Counted from the first letter of the stretch, positions 34,002-43,203 are shown. The stretch is 64,000 nucleotides of DNA from Pseudonocardia petroleophila (GCF_014235185.1 NZ_CP060131.1:6426140-6490139); one strand, 5' to 3'. Notes: generated by a model not told the origin, from the sequence alone. Program-made: numbers and translations.

Positions 34002-34388
34002 TCAGGACCGGCTGAGGGACACGGTCTCGGACACGAGCAGCACCACCGACACCGCGTTGGCCAGCAGCGCACCGGCCGCCAGCGACACGACCGCCGTCGT
34101 GCCCGACGCGTCCAGCCCGTCCGGCGAGGCGTTGGCGAGGAACCCCCACACCGTCGCCGCGGCGACGAGCTGCAGGTCGGCGACGAGGCTGGTGGCCAGG
34201 TGCACCGCCCCCAGCTGGGTCCGGTCGCCGAACTTGAGCACGGTCGCGACCAGGCTCACCACGAGCGCCGCGAACAGCTCGTAGACGTTGTGCTGCGCCG
34301 GGTCGGTCAGGTCCCCCAGCACGAAGCCGAAGTTCACGGTGGCGGCCAGGAGCACGAAGAAGCCGAAGACCACCTTCTCCAGGTTCAT
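34002..34388 (-). CDS. Small integral membrane protein (DUF6394-like)
   Basis: 128 residues with about four hydrophobic helices. It starts MNLEKVVFGFFVLLAATVNF, followed by NVYELFAALVVSLVATVLKFGDRTQ. This resembles the DUF6394 family that I associate with ion-channel and antiporter neighbours. The position between a K+ channel and a cation/proton antiporter suggests a role in ion homeostasis, which is inference. ATG with GGGGGA upstream; 12-base gap to the channel gene. Confidence 0.7.
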   Translation of the reverse strand: MNLEKVVFGFFVLLAATVNFGFVLGDLTDPAQHNVYELFAALVVSLVATVLKFGDRTQLGAVHLATSLVADLQLVAAATVWGFLANASPDGLDASGTTAVVSLAAGALLANAVSVVLLVSETVSLSRS

Positions 34389-34445
34389 CGCGTCCCCCGT
34401 CGTCGGACGCCCGGACCGTAGCGCCGCGGCGCCGTTCCCGCCGGA

Positions 34446-35696
34446 TCACGCGATCTCGGCGGCCCTCCTGCCCCGGTCGAGGCGGCGCATGATCGGGGTG
34501 GCGGCGACGCCGTGGACCGTCACCGAGAGCACCACGACGAAGCCCACCGCGGCCCAGATCTGCTCGGCCCCCGCGAACGGCGCCTGCGACGTCGCGTAGG
34601 CGAGGTAGTAGAACGAGCCGATCCCGCGGATCCCGAACACCGCGATCGCCGTGCGCTCCTCGCCCGACCCGGTCGCGCCGCGCAGGGCCAGCCAGGCCGT
34701 CACCGGGCGCACGACCAGCACGAGGGCGACGCCCACGGCGACCATCGGCCAGGTCAGCGGGCCGAGCAGGCCGCGGACCACCGCGCCGCCGAACAGCACC
34801 AGCAGCAGCACGGTGAGCAGCCGCTCGATCTGCTCCACGAAGTCGTGCAGGACCTGGTGGTACTCGTGGTCGCGCTCGCTCGCGCGGATGGAGCGGGCGC
34901 AGACGAACACGGCCAGGAACCCGTACCCGCCCGCGACCTCGGTGAGGCCGTAGGCGAGGAACGTCGCGGCGAGCGCGATGAACCCCTCCGCGTGCGAGGC
35001 CAGCTTCAGCCGCTCCGACCGGGCGCGGAAGAACAGCAGCCCCAGGCCCCGCCCCACCACCACTCCCCCGACGACGCCGACCGCGATCTTGACGAGCACG
35101 TCGGTGAGCGCCCACTCGGCGACCCAGCCGAACGGGTCGGCCCCGGCCAGCGCGATCGCGATCGACGCGTAGACGAACGGGAACGCCAGCGCGTCGTTGA
35201 GGCCGGCCTCCGAGGTGAGGGCGAAGCGGACCTCGTCCTCGCCCTGCTCCGCGCCGCCCGGCTCGCCGACCTGCACGTCGGAGGCCAGCACCGGGTCGGT
35301 CGGGGCGAGCGCCGACCCGAACAGCAGCGCGGCGGCCGGGGCGAGGCCGAGCGCCCACCAGCCCAGCAGCGCGGTGGCGGCGATCATCAGCGGCATCCCG
35401 ATCGCGAGCAGCCGCCAGGTCGAGGACCAGGAGCGCCACCCGATCGGCCGGTCCAGCTTCAGCCCGGCCCCCATCAGGGCGATGACGACCACGACCTCGG
35501 TGAGGTGCTCGGCGATCCCGGGGTGCGCGAGCGGGTCGGGGGCGGGCAGGGCGGGCACGGCGGCGAAGACCGCCATCCCCAGCCCGAGGAACACGATCGG
35601 CAGCGACAGGGGGCGGCCGGCCAGGAGCCGGGGCAGCAGGCCGGCCGCGAGCGCGCCGATCCCGACGAGCGCGAAGGTCAGGTCGATCAGGTCCAT
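34446..35696 (-). CDS. Cation/proton antiporter (CPA1/NhaP type)
   Basis: 416 residues, about 12 membrane segments. Family features: ALMGAGLKLDRPIGW, the ion-site region FGSALAPTDPVLASDVQVG, then LTSEAGLNDALAFPFVYAS and GIRGIGSFYYLAYA. It exchanges Na+ or K+ for protons. It is the first gene transcribed in the cluster antiporter - DUF6394-like - K+ channel, which probably adjusts cell K+/Na+ and pH together. Confidence 0.9.
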   Translation of the reverse strand: MDLIDLTFALVGIGALAAGLLPRLLAGRPLSLPIVFLGLGMAVFAAVPALPAPDPLAHPGIAEHLTEVVVVIALMGAGLKLDRPIGWRSWSSTWRLLAIGMPLMIAATALLGWWALGLAPAAALLFGSALAPTDPVLASDVQVGEPGGAEQGEDEVRFALTSEAGLNDALAFPFVYASIAIALAGADPFGWVAEWALTDVLVKIAVGVVGGVVVGRGLGLLFFRARSERLKLASHAEGFIALAATFLAYGLTEVAGGYGFLAVFVCARSIRASERDHEYHQVLHDFVEQIERLLTVLLLVLFGGAVVRGLLGPLTWPMVAVGVALVLVVRPVTAWLALRGATGSGEERTAIAVFGIRGIGSFYYLAYATSQAPFAGAEQIWAAVGFVVVLSVTVHGVAATPIMRRLDRGRRAAEIA

Positions 35697-35779
35697 GGGG
35701 TCCGTTCACGGGGGTGGGCAACCTGCCCGGATGCCCGCTGCGGCCGGACCGAAACCCGTCGGCCCGGCGAGCCCCCCGC

Positions 35780-35830
35780 TGTCCGCGCCGATCGGACACC
35801 GGAGCACCCCCGATGCTGTGCGATCGGACA
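35780..35830. promoter_or_regulatory. Candidate PucR-type operator region upstream of pruA
   Basis: TGTCCG-N7-CGGACA (35780-35798) is an inverted repeat with the same half-sites as the put promoter site at 30674-30685. A further CGGACA half-site lies at 35825-35830, 32 bases (about three helical turns) downstream, just ahead of the -10-like element. Confidence 0.55.
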
Positions 35831-35853
35831 AGCCGTCGATCGCGCCGGCCTCC

Positions 35854-35859
35854 TACCGT
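35854..35859 (+). promoter_or_regulatory. -10-like element (TACCGT) for leaderless pruA
   Basis: TACCGT, 6 bases before the ATG at 35866. Confidence 0.45.
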
Positions 35860-35865
35860 TCCCCC

Positions 35866-37485
<1,620 letters not shown>

Positions 37486-37490
37486 CCCTT

Positions 37491-37512
37491 ACGTCGGATT
37501 CGTCCCCGACGT
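37491..37512 (+). terminator. Weak hairpin after pruA
   Basis: Arms ACGTCGG (37491-37497) and CCGACGT (37506-37512) with an 8-base loop, 5 bases after the stop codon. Short stem, no T-tract. Confidence 0.35.
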
Positions 37513-37560
37513 GGGGCGGATCACCGCCGACCAGCGCTTTCCCGTTCCCGGACCAGGTGC

Positions 37561-37573
37561 TTAGCTATAGCAA
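37561..37573. promoter_or_regulatory. Palindromic operator-like site before MFS exporter
   Basis: TTAGCTATAGCAA contains the perfect palindrome GCTATAGC (37564-37571) in a short AT-rich island, 27 bases ahead of the GTG start. MarR- or TetR-type repressors often bind such sites in exporter promoters; no such regulator gene is adjacent. Confidence 0.45.
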
Positions 37574-37599
37574 TCAATCACCCGTCCGTGGGAGCTGCC

Positions 37600-39336
37600 G
37601 TGCCCTACAAGTGGATCGCCCTGTCGAACACGACGTTGGGTCTGTTGATGGCGACGATCAACTCCTCGATCGTCCTCATCGCCCTGCCCGACATCTTCCG
37701 GGGCATCGGGATCGACCCGCTCGCGCCCGGCAACACCGGCTACCTGCTGTGGATGATCATGGGGTTCCTGGTCGTCACCGCGGTGCTGGTGGTCGGCTTC
37801 GGCCGCCTCGGCGACATGTACGGGCGCGTGCGGATGTACAACCTCGGCTTCGTGGTCTTCACGGTCGCGTCGATCCTGCTGGCCGTCACCTGGCAGTCCG
37901 GCGACGCCGCAGCGCTGTGGCTCATCGGCTGGCGCGTGGTGCAGGGCGTCGGCGGGGCGTTCATCATGGCCAACTCCAGCGCGATCCTCACCGACGCGTT
38001 CCCGGTCGAGCAGCGCGGACTCGCCCTGGGCATCAACGGCGTCGCCGCCATCGCGGGGTCGTTCCTCGGACTGGTGATCGGCGGGCTGCTCGGGCCCGTC
38101 AACTGGCACCTGGTCTTCCTGGTGTCCGTGCCGTTCGGGGTGTTCGGCACCGTCTGGGGCTACCTCAAGCTGCGCGACACCGGGCAGCGGACGCCCGCGC
38201 GCATGGACTGGTGGGGCAACCTCACCTTCGCCGTCGGCCTGATCGCGCTGCTCGTCGGCATCACCTACGGCATCCAGCCCTACGGCGACGACGTCATGGG
38301 CTGGGCGAGCCCGTTCGTCCTGACCTGCATCGTCGGCGGGGTCCTCGTGCTCGCCGCGTTCGTGCTGATCGAGCGCCGCGTCGCCCAACCGCTGTTCGCG
38401 ATCGACCTGTTCGCCAACCGCGCGTTCACCCTCGGCAACGCCGCGAACCTGCTGGCCTCGCTCGGCCGGGGCGGGCTGCAGTTCGTCCTCATCATCTGGT
38501 TGCAGGGCATCTGGCTGCCGCGCCACGGTTACTCCTTCGAGCAGACGCCGCTGTGGGCCGGGATCTACATGCTGCCGCTGACGGTCGGGTTCCTCGTGGC
38601 CGCGCCGGTCTCCGGCGTGCTGTCCGACCGGTACGGCGCGCGCTGGTTCGCCACCGGCGGCATGGTGCTGTCGGCGGCCAGCTTCGCGCTGCTCGACGTG
38701 CTCCCGATCGACTTCGGCTACCCGGCGTTCGCGGCGATCCTGCTGCTCAACGGCATCGGGATGGGCCTGTTCACCTCGCCCAACCGGGCCGACGTCATGA
38801 ACAGCCTCCCCGCGCGGGCCCGCGGCGCGGGCGCGGGCATGACGGCGACGTTCCAGAACTCCGCGATGGTGCTCTCGATCGGCTTCTTCTTCAGCCTGAT
38901 GATCATCGGGCTGTCCCAGGACCTGCCCGCGGTGATGGCGCAGGGGCTCACCGAGCACGCCGTGCCCGCGGCCGACGCCGCCCGGATCGCGGAGCTGCCG
39001 CCGGTCGGGGTGCTGTTCGCGGCGTTCCTCGGCTACAACCCCGTCCAGCAGCTGCTCGGCGGCGTCCTGCCGACGCTGCCGCCCGACCAGGCCGCCTACC
39101 TCACCGGCCGCAGCTTCTTCCCCGAGCTGATCTCCGGGCCGTTCTCCGCCGGGCTGACGGCCGCCTTCGCGTTCGCGGTGATCGCGTGCATGGTGGCCGC
39201 GGTGGCGTCGTGGTTCGCCGGGAACGGCAGGCGGACCGAGGAGCTCGGAGCGGAGCTCGCCGCCGGGGCGGGCGAGGCGGGTGGCCCGTCGCAGCTGGTC
39301 AGCCCTTCGGCCGCCACTGGTTCGCCCGCTCGTTGA
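37600..39336 (+). CDS. MFS multidrug-type exporter (DHA2, EmrB/QacA family)
   Basis: 578 residues and about 14 membrane segments, as in DHA2 exporters. N-terminal signature LLMATINSSIVLIALPDIF, loop motif GRLGDMYGRVRMYN, and motif C-like SFLGLVIGGLLG. GTG 37600 is preferred to an upstream GTG at 37588 because GGAG lies 5 bases before it. Substrates are unknown; the family exports drugs, dyes and metabolites with protons. The 3' end overlaps the convergent YdeI-like gene by 38 bases. Confidence 0.9.
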   Translation: MPYKWIALSNTTLGLLMATINSSIVLIALPDIFRGIGIDPLAPGNTGYLLWMIMGFLVVTAVLVVGFGRLGDMYGRVRMYNLGFVVFTVASILLAVTWQSGDAAALWLIGWRVVQGVGGAFIMANSSAILTDAFPVEQRGLALGINGVAAIAGSFLGLVIGGLLGPVNWHLVFLVSVPFGVFGTVWGYLKLRDTGQRTPARMDWWGNLTFAVGLIALLVGITYGIQPYGDDVMGWASPFVLTCIVGGVLVLAAFVLIERRVAQPLFAIDLFANRAFTLGNAANLLASLGRGGLQFVLIIWLQGIWLPRHGYSFEQTPLWAGIYMLPLTVGFLVAAPVSGVLSDRYGARWFATGGMVLSAASFALLDVLPIDFGYPAFAAILLLNGIGMGLFTSPNRADVMNSLPARARGAGAGMTATFQNSAMVLSIGFFFSLMIIGLSQDLPAVMAQGLTEHAVPAADAARIAELPPVGVLFAAFLGYNPVQQLLGGVLPTLPPDQAAYLTGRSFFPELISGPFSAGLTAAFAFAVIACMVAAVASWFAGNGRRTEELGAELAAGAGEAGGPSQLVSPSAATGSPAR

Positions 39337-39880
39337 CCTCGGCCTTCTCCGCGGTCTCGGCGATCCGCCTCGCGCGGGTCCCCGGTCGCTTCGCCTGCAC
39401 GATCCACTCCAGGATCCCGCGGCGGGCCGATCGCGGGAACGCGTCCCAGTGGGCGCGCCCGACCTCGGAGAACGCGGCCGCGAGGTCGTCGGGCACGACC
39501 AGGTCCTCGACGTCGTCGAGCAGCGTCCAGGATCCGTCCGCCTTCGCCGCCTCGACCAGGGCGAGACCGGCCGGCTCCATCAGCCCCTCGGCGATCAGTC
39601 GCTCGATCCGCATCTTGTTGGTGCGCGCCCACCCGCTGCGGGGCTTGCGCGGCGCGAACCAGAGCATCGTGCGCTCGGCGTCCAGCTTGTTGCCCGTGCT
39701 GTCCACCCAGCCGAAGCACAGCGCCTGCTCGACCGACTCCTCGTAGGTGATCCGCGGCCCGCCGGTGCCCGCCCGCCGCGTCACGAGCCACACCCCGACC
39801 CCGCGGCCGTGGTGGCGCGCCAGCCAGTCGCGCCACTCGGCCAGGGACGCGGGCTCGAACCGCTCGGCGTCCTCCCTCAC
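39299..39880 (-). CDS. YdeI/OmpD-associated family protein
   Basis: 193 residues. Typical segments of the YdeI-like family: GVGVWLVTRR, ITYEESVEQALCFGWVDST, MLWFAPRKPRSGWARTNK, and a C-terminal helical region AFPRSARRGILEWIVQAKR. Family members have been linked to peptide or bacteriocin protection, but the mechanism is unknown. The GTG start overlaps the stop of the macrodomain gene (GTGA), so the two are co-translated. Confidence 0.85.
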   Translation of the reverse strand: MREDAERFEPASLAEWRDWLARHHGRGVGVWLVTRRAGTGGPRITYEESVEQALCFGWVDSTGNKLDAERTMLWFAPRKPRSGWARTNKMRIERLIAEGLMEPAGLALVEAAKADGSWTLLDDVEDLVVPDDLAAAFSEVGRAHWDAFPRSARRGILEWIVQAKRPGTRARRIAETAEKAEVNERANQWRPKG

Positions 39881-40380
39881 CCGAGTGCCCCCGCGAACGC
39901 CGCGAACACGTCGTCCCCGAAGAGCCAGAAGCGCGCCTCGACCACCGACGGGTGCTCGGCGAGCGCCGCCGCCGTGGTGGCGATCGCGAGCGGGGCGGCG
40001 AGCTCGAGGGGGTAGCCGTAGATCCCGCAGCTGATCGCCGGGAACGCCACGCGGGCGCACCCGTGCCCGGCGGCGAGCGCGATCGCGCGACGGTGGCAGG
40101 ACGCGAGCAGCTCCGGCTCGCCGTCGTCGCCGCCGTGCCACACCGGGCCGACGGTGTGGATCACGTGCCGGACCGGCAGGTCGCCCGCGCCGGTGATCAC
40201 GGCGTCCCCGGTGTCGCAGCCGCCGATCCGCCGGCACTCGGCCAGGAGCGCGGGACCGGCCGCGCGGTGGATCGCGCCGTCGACCCCTCCCCCGCCGAGC
40301 AGGCTCGAGTTCGCCGCGTTGACGATCGCGTCGGCCGCGGCGTCGGTGGTGATGTCGCCGCGGTGCAGGGTGATGGGCAT
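39877..40380 (-). CDS. Macrodomain protein, likely O-acetyl-ADP-ribose / ADP-ribosyl hydrolase (MacroD type)
   Basis: 167 residues, a single macrodomain. The MacroD signature is complete: MPITLHRGDITTDAAADAIVNAAN, LLGGGGVDGAIHRAAGP, GDAVITGAGDLPVRHVIHTVGP and AFPAISCGIYGYPLE. It should remove ADP-ribose from proteins or deacetylate O-acetyl-ADP-ribose. It is coupled to the YdeI-like gene and divergent in direction from nothing: MocR lies 2 bases upstream on the same strand. A TACCGT-type hexamer (TACGGT) 6 bases before the ATG suggests a leaderless start inside the mocR 3' end. Confidence 0.92.
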   Translation of the reverse strand: MPITLHRGDITTDAAADAIVNAANSSLLGGGGVDGAIHRAAGPALLAECRRIGGCDTGDAVITGAGDLPVRHVIHTVGPVWHGGDDGEPELLASCHRRAIALAAGHGCARVAFPAISCGIYGYPLELAAPLAIATTAAALAEHPSVVEARFWLFGDDVFAAFAGALG

Positions 40381-40382
40381 CG

Positions 40383-41765
40383 TCAGACCGTAGCGCCGGC
40401 GGCCAGTGCCGCCGCCGCGATCGGCAGCGCCCGCAGCAGCTCGGCCCGCGACGGTCCGGCGTAGCCCAGGACGATCCCGCTCGTACCGGGGGTCAGGCCG
40501 TGGTGCCGGGCCAGGCCGTCGAGGTGGACGCCGTGCCGGGCCGCCCCGGCGATCGCCGCGCGCTCGGCGGCGGCGTCCGGGAGCAGGGCGACGACGTGCG
40601 CACCCGCCTCCTCCCCGGTGACCCTCCCGCCCAGCGCCTCCACGACGGCCGCGCGCCGTCCGGCGAGCTCGCGGCGCAGCCGCCGCAGGTGCCGGGCGAG
40701 GTCGCCGTGGGCGGCGAGCGCGACGAACACGCGCTGCCCGGCCCGGGCGGGGCGCAGCCCGGTGGTGTCGCGACCGGCCCGGACCGCGTCGACGACCGCG
40801 GGCGGCGCCACCAGCCAGCCGACGCCGAGCGTCGGGGTGAGCAGCTTGCTCGCGGTGCCGAGGTGCGCGACGACGTCGGGCCCGAGCGCGGCCAGCAGCG
40901 GCAGCGGGGCCACGTCGTAGCGCAGCTCGCCGTCGTAGTCGTCCTCGACGACCAGGAAGCCCTCCCGGCGCGCCCGCTCGATCAGCGCCACCCGCCGCGC
41001 CGCGGTCAGCCGCCCGCCGAGCGGGTACTGGTGCGCCGGGGTGCAGTAGACCGCGGCCACCCCGGGCGGCACGGCGTCGACGACGAGCCCGGCGGCGTCC
41101 ACCGGCACCGGCACGACGACGCACCCGGCCGCCTGCAGCGCCGACACGGCCCGCCGGTAGCCCGGTTCCTCCATCGCGACCCGCGCACCCGGGGGGAACG
41201 TGCGGGCCAGCTCGGCGACCGCGGCCGTGCTGCCGGACGTGGCGAGCACCGAGCCCGGGTCGGCGGGCAGCCCGCGGTGCCGCAGCAGGTGCTCGACGAC
41301 GGCCGCGCGGAAGGCGGGGAGCCCGACCGGATCGGGGGCGGCGTCGGGAGGGGCGTCGGCGGCGGCCCGCCACGCCCGCCGCCACGCGGCCGGATCGAGG
41401 GCCTCGAGACACGGCGACCCGGCCGTGAGGTCCACCCCGCCCCCCGCCTGCAGCAAGGCCACCTTCATGCCATCCGATTGCGTGAAGGTGGCCTTGCTGC
41501 AGTCCGGGGAGGCGGGCGGCGTCTCCTCCACGAACGTCCCCGCCCCGCGCCGGGCACTGACCCAGCCCTCCGCCAGCAGCTGGTCGTACGCCGCCGCCGT
41601 CACCGTCCGGCTGACGCCCAGCGTGGCGGCGAGGGCGCGGGTCGACGGCAGCCGGTCCCCCGGACGCAGCACTCCGCCCGCGGTGGCGGCGCGCAGGGCG
41701 TCGGCGAGCTGCACCGGCAGCGGGTGCTCACCGTCGCGGTCCAGCACGAGCGGGGGCAGCTCCAC
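40383..41765 (-). CDS. MocR/PdxR-type regulator (GntR helix-turn-helix fused to aminotransferase domain)
   Basis: 460 residues from GTG 41765, chosen because GGAAGG lies 6 bases upstream. An alternative start at 41798 would overrun the operator-like site. Residues about 8-80 are a GntR winged helix (LPVQLADALRAATAGG; LAATLGVSRTVTAAAYDQL). The rest is a PLP aminotransferase fold with SGSTAAVAEL, VEDDYDGELRYD and the PLP lysine region GTASKLLTPTLGVGW. MocR proteins sense PLP or amino acids and usually control vitamin B6 or transport genes. The linker contains a perfect DNA palindrome (41448-41502). Divergent from a PNPOx-like gene, the likely target. Confidence 0.92.
   Translation of the reverse strand: MELPPLVLDRDGEHPLPVQLADALRAATAGGVLRPGDRLPSTRALAATLGVSRTVTAAAYDQLLAEGWVSARRGAGTFVEETPPASPDCSKATFTQSDGMKVALLQAGGGVDLTAGSPCLEALDPAAWRRAWRAAADAPPDAAPDPVGLPAFRAAVVEHLLRHRGLPADPGSVLATSGSTAAVAELARTFPPGARVAMEEPGYRRAVSALQAAGCVVVPVPVDAAGLVVDAVPPGVAAVYCTPAHQYPLGGRLTAARRVALIERARREGFLVVEDDYDGELRYDVAPLPLLAALGPDVVAHLGTASKLLTPTLGVGWLVAPPAVVDAVRAGRDTTGLRPARAGQRVFVALAAHGDLARHLRRLRRELAGRRAAVVEALGGRVTGEEAGAHVVALLPDAAAERAAIAGAARHGVHLDGLARHHGLTPGTSGIVLGYAGPSRAELLRALPIAAAALAAGATV
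40387..40392 (-). promoter_or_regulatory. -10-like element (TACGGT) for leaderless macrodomain gene
   Basis: Minus-strand TACGGT, 6 bases before the ATG at 40380 and inside the last codons of the MocR gene. Confidence 0.4.
41448..41502. repeat. Perfect 20-bp inverted repeat inside the MocR coding sequence
   Basis: The arms 41448-41467 (CTGCAGCAAGGCCACCTTCA) and 41483-41502 are exact reverse complements around a 15-base spacer. The element is read in frame as the linker between the DNA-binding and aminotransferase domains, encoding about 18 residues (SKATFTQSDGMKVALL at its core). No stop codon or frameshift is introduced. Confidence 0.9.
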
Positions 41766-41792
41766 GAGTGGCCTTCCGGAAGAGCACGAGAA

Positions 41793-41811
41793 TGGCACTC
41801 GCAGGATGCCA
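41793..41811. promoter_or_regulatory. Candidate MocR operator
   Basis: TGGCA-N9-TGCCA inverted repeat, 28 bases upstream of the MocR start and 23 bases upstream of the divergent PNPOx-like start. MocR regulators typically bind between themselves and their divergent target. Confidence 0.45.
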
Positions 41812-41833
41812 CCGGGGCGATCAGGATGGAACC

Positions 41834-42514
41834 ATGACGACGCTCTCGCCCACCCCCCGCAGCACGGTCCGGCGCCTCGGGAACCGGGCCCGCACCGACC
41901 GCGCCGACCTGTACGCCGTGCTCGACGCGGGCCTGGTCTGCCACCTCGGGGTGGTGCTCGACGGGGCGCCGGTCGTCCTCCCCACCGGCTACGGCCGCCT
42001 CGACGACACGCTCTACCTGCACGGATCCACCGGCGCGGCCACGCTGCGGGCGGCCGCGCGGGGCGAGTCGATCTGCGTCACCGTCACGCACCTCGACGGG
42101 ATCGTGCACGCCCGCGCGGTGTTCCACTTCTCGATGAACTACCGCAGCGCCGTCGTGCACGGCGTGCCGCGGCTGGTCACCGACGACGACGAGCGCCTCG
42201 CCGGGCTGCGGGCCATCACCGAGAACCTGGCCCCCGGATCCTGGGACCACGCGCGCGAGCCCACCCGCAAGGAGCTCGCCGCCACCCAGGTCGTGGCCCT
42301 CGACCTGGCCGAGGCCAGCGTCAAGATGCGCACCGGCCCGCCCGTCGACGACGACGAGGACGTCGCCGCGGGCGCGGCCTGGGCCGGCGTGCTCCCGGTC
42401 CGCACGGTCCACGGCACCCCGGAGCCCTGCCCGCTGCTCCCCGCGGACGTCGAGGTGCCCGGGCACGTCTCAGGTCGGGAAGCACCGGGCGAAGGCGGCC
42501 AGCAGGCGGGGTGA
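41834..42514 (+). CDS. PNPOx-like FMN-binding split-barrel protein
   Basis: 226 residues. Segments include CHLGVVLDGAPVVLPTGYGRLDD, YLHGSTGAATLRAAARG, ICVTVTHLDGIVHARAVFH and FSMNYRSAVVHGVPRL, with PTRKELAATQVVALDL further on. This matches the flavin-nucleotide-binding group often found next to MocR regulators (NimA/Pdx-like). It may bind FMN, F420 or a B6 vitamer. ATG with GGATGG upstream. Confidence 0.85.
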   Translation: MTTLSPTPRSTVRRLGNRARTDRADLYAVLDAGLVCHLGVVLDGAPVVLPTGYGRLDDTLYLHGSTGAATLRAAARGESICVTVTHLDGIVHARAVFHFSMNYRSAVVHGVPRLVTDDDERLAGLRAITENLAPGSWDHAREPTRKELAATQVVALDLAEASVKMRTGPPVDDDEDVAAGAAWAGVLPVRTVHGTPEPCPLLPADVEVPGHVSGREAPGEGGQQAG

Positions 42515-42663
42515 GCCCTTCAGCCGGAAGCGGCGCCGGGCCAGCGCCCACGGCAGCGACGCGCGGCCGCCGAGGAACCGCACCCTGGTCGTGGCGTCGG
42601 CGTCGAGGCGCAGGGCGTCCTGCGGGGCGCGCCTGACCGCGGCGGACGTCGACGCCCCCCAAC
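42470..42663 (-). pseudogene. Possible remnant of an SCP2-like sterol-binding protein C-terminus
   Basis: An open stretch of about 60 codons ends with RVRFLGGRASLPWALARRR followed by FRLKGSPRLLAAFARCFPT, which resembles the C-terminal end of SCP2-type proteins of actinobacteria. No ATG or GTG start and no N-terminal part are present upstream in frame, and its end overlaps the PNPOx-like gene by 45 bases. The similarity is from memory of the family, so this is tentative. Confidence 0.3.
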
Positions 42664-42684
42664 CCGACCCACTCCCGACGCGCG

Positions 42685-43134
42685 TCAGTGCGGCGCGTCG
42701 ACCATCGGGCGCTCGGTCTCCAGGAGCGTCTTCAGGCCGCTCAGGATGAGCACCCACCCGATCTCGATGCCCGCCGCCGCCGCACCGTCGGGCAGTCCCT
42801 CGTGCTCCAGGGTCAGGACGGTCACGCCGGGCGTCGGCATCGGCGGGTCGCTCAGCGTGCAGGTGACGGTCGACTCCGGCAGCGCGGCCACGTCCGGGGT
42901 CCACGCCCCGCGGAACGTCGTGCGCAGGCTCCGGCCGGGGTCGACGGCGAGCACGGTCCCGGTGATCATGTCGGCGCCGCCCGCCACGTAGCGGTAGGGG
43001 CGCCCGGCCGCGAGATCGAACTCGGCCTCGAAGCCGTAGTAGTACGCCGGGGTCTGCTTGCCGTCGGTCAGCGCGTCGAACACCTGCGCGGCGTCGGCAC
43101 GGATGGCGATCTGGATCTTCTGAGTGGTGGTCAT
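42685..43134 (-). CDS. SRPBCC (AHSA1/START-like) domain protein
   Basis: 149 residues, a single hydrophobic-pocket SRPBCC domain: KIQIAIRADAAQVFDALTDG, AYYYGFEAEFDLAAGRPYRY, TLEHEGLPDG and a C-terminal helix GWVLILSGLKTLLE. The ligand is unknown. The ATG at 43134 lies 8 bases behind a TGTCGA-N16-CGTC promoter (ECF42 type), so it is probably a target of the sigma factor encoded 0.5 kb away. Divergent from the DGPF gene. Confidence 0.85.
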   Translation of the reverse strand: MTTTQKIQIAIRADAAQVFDALTDGKQTPAYYYGFEAEFDLAAGRPYRYVAGGADMITGTVLAVDPGRSLRTTFRGAWTPDVAALPESTVTCTLSDPPMPTPGVTVLTLEHEGLPDGAAAAGIEIGWVLILSGLKTLLETERPMVDAPH

Positions 43135-43142
43135 GCCGGGAC

Positions 43143-43168
43143 GACGGCTCCGGGCCACGGTTTCGACA
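43143..43168 (-). promoter_or_regulatory. ECF42-type promoter for SRPBCC gene
   Basis: Minus strand: TGTCGA (43168-43163), 16-base spacer, CGTC (43146-43143), then 8 bases to the ATG. This equals the -35 TGTCGA / -10 CGTC pair I recall for ECF42 sigma factors. Confidence 0.7.
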
Positions 43169-43203
43169 CCTCGGAAGTGAGACCTGGATCACACCCCGCA
43201 CAC

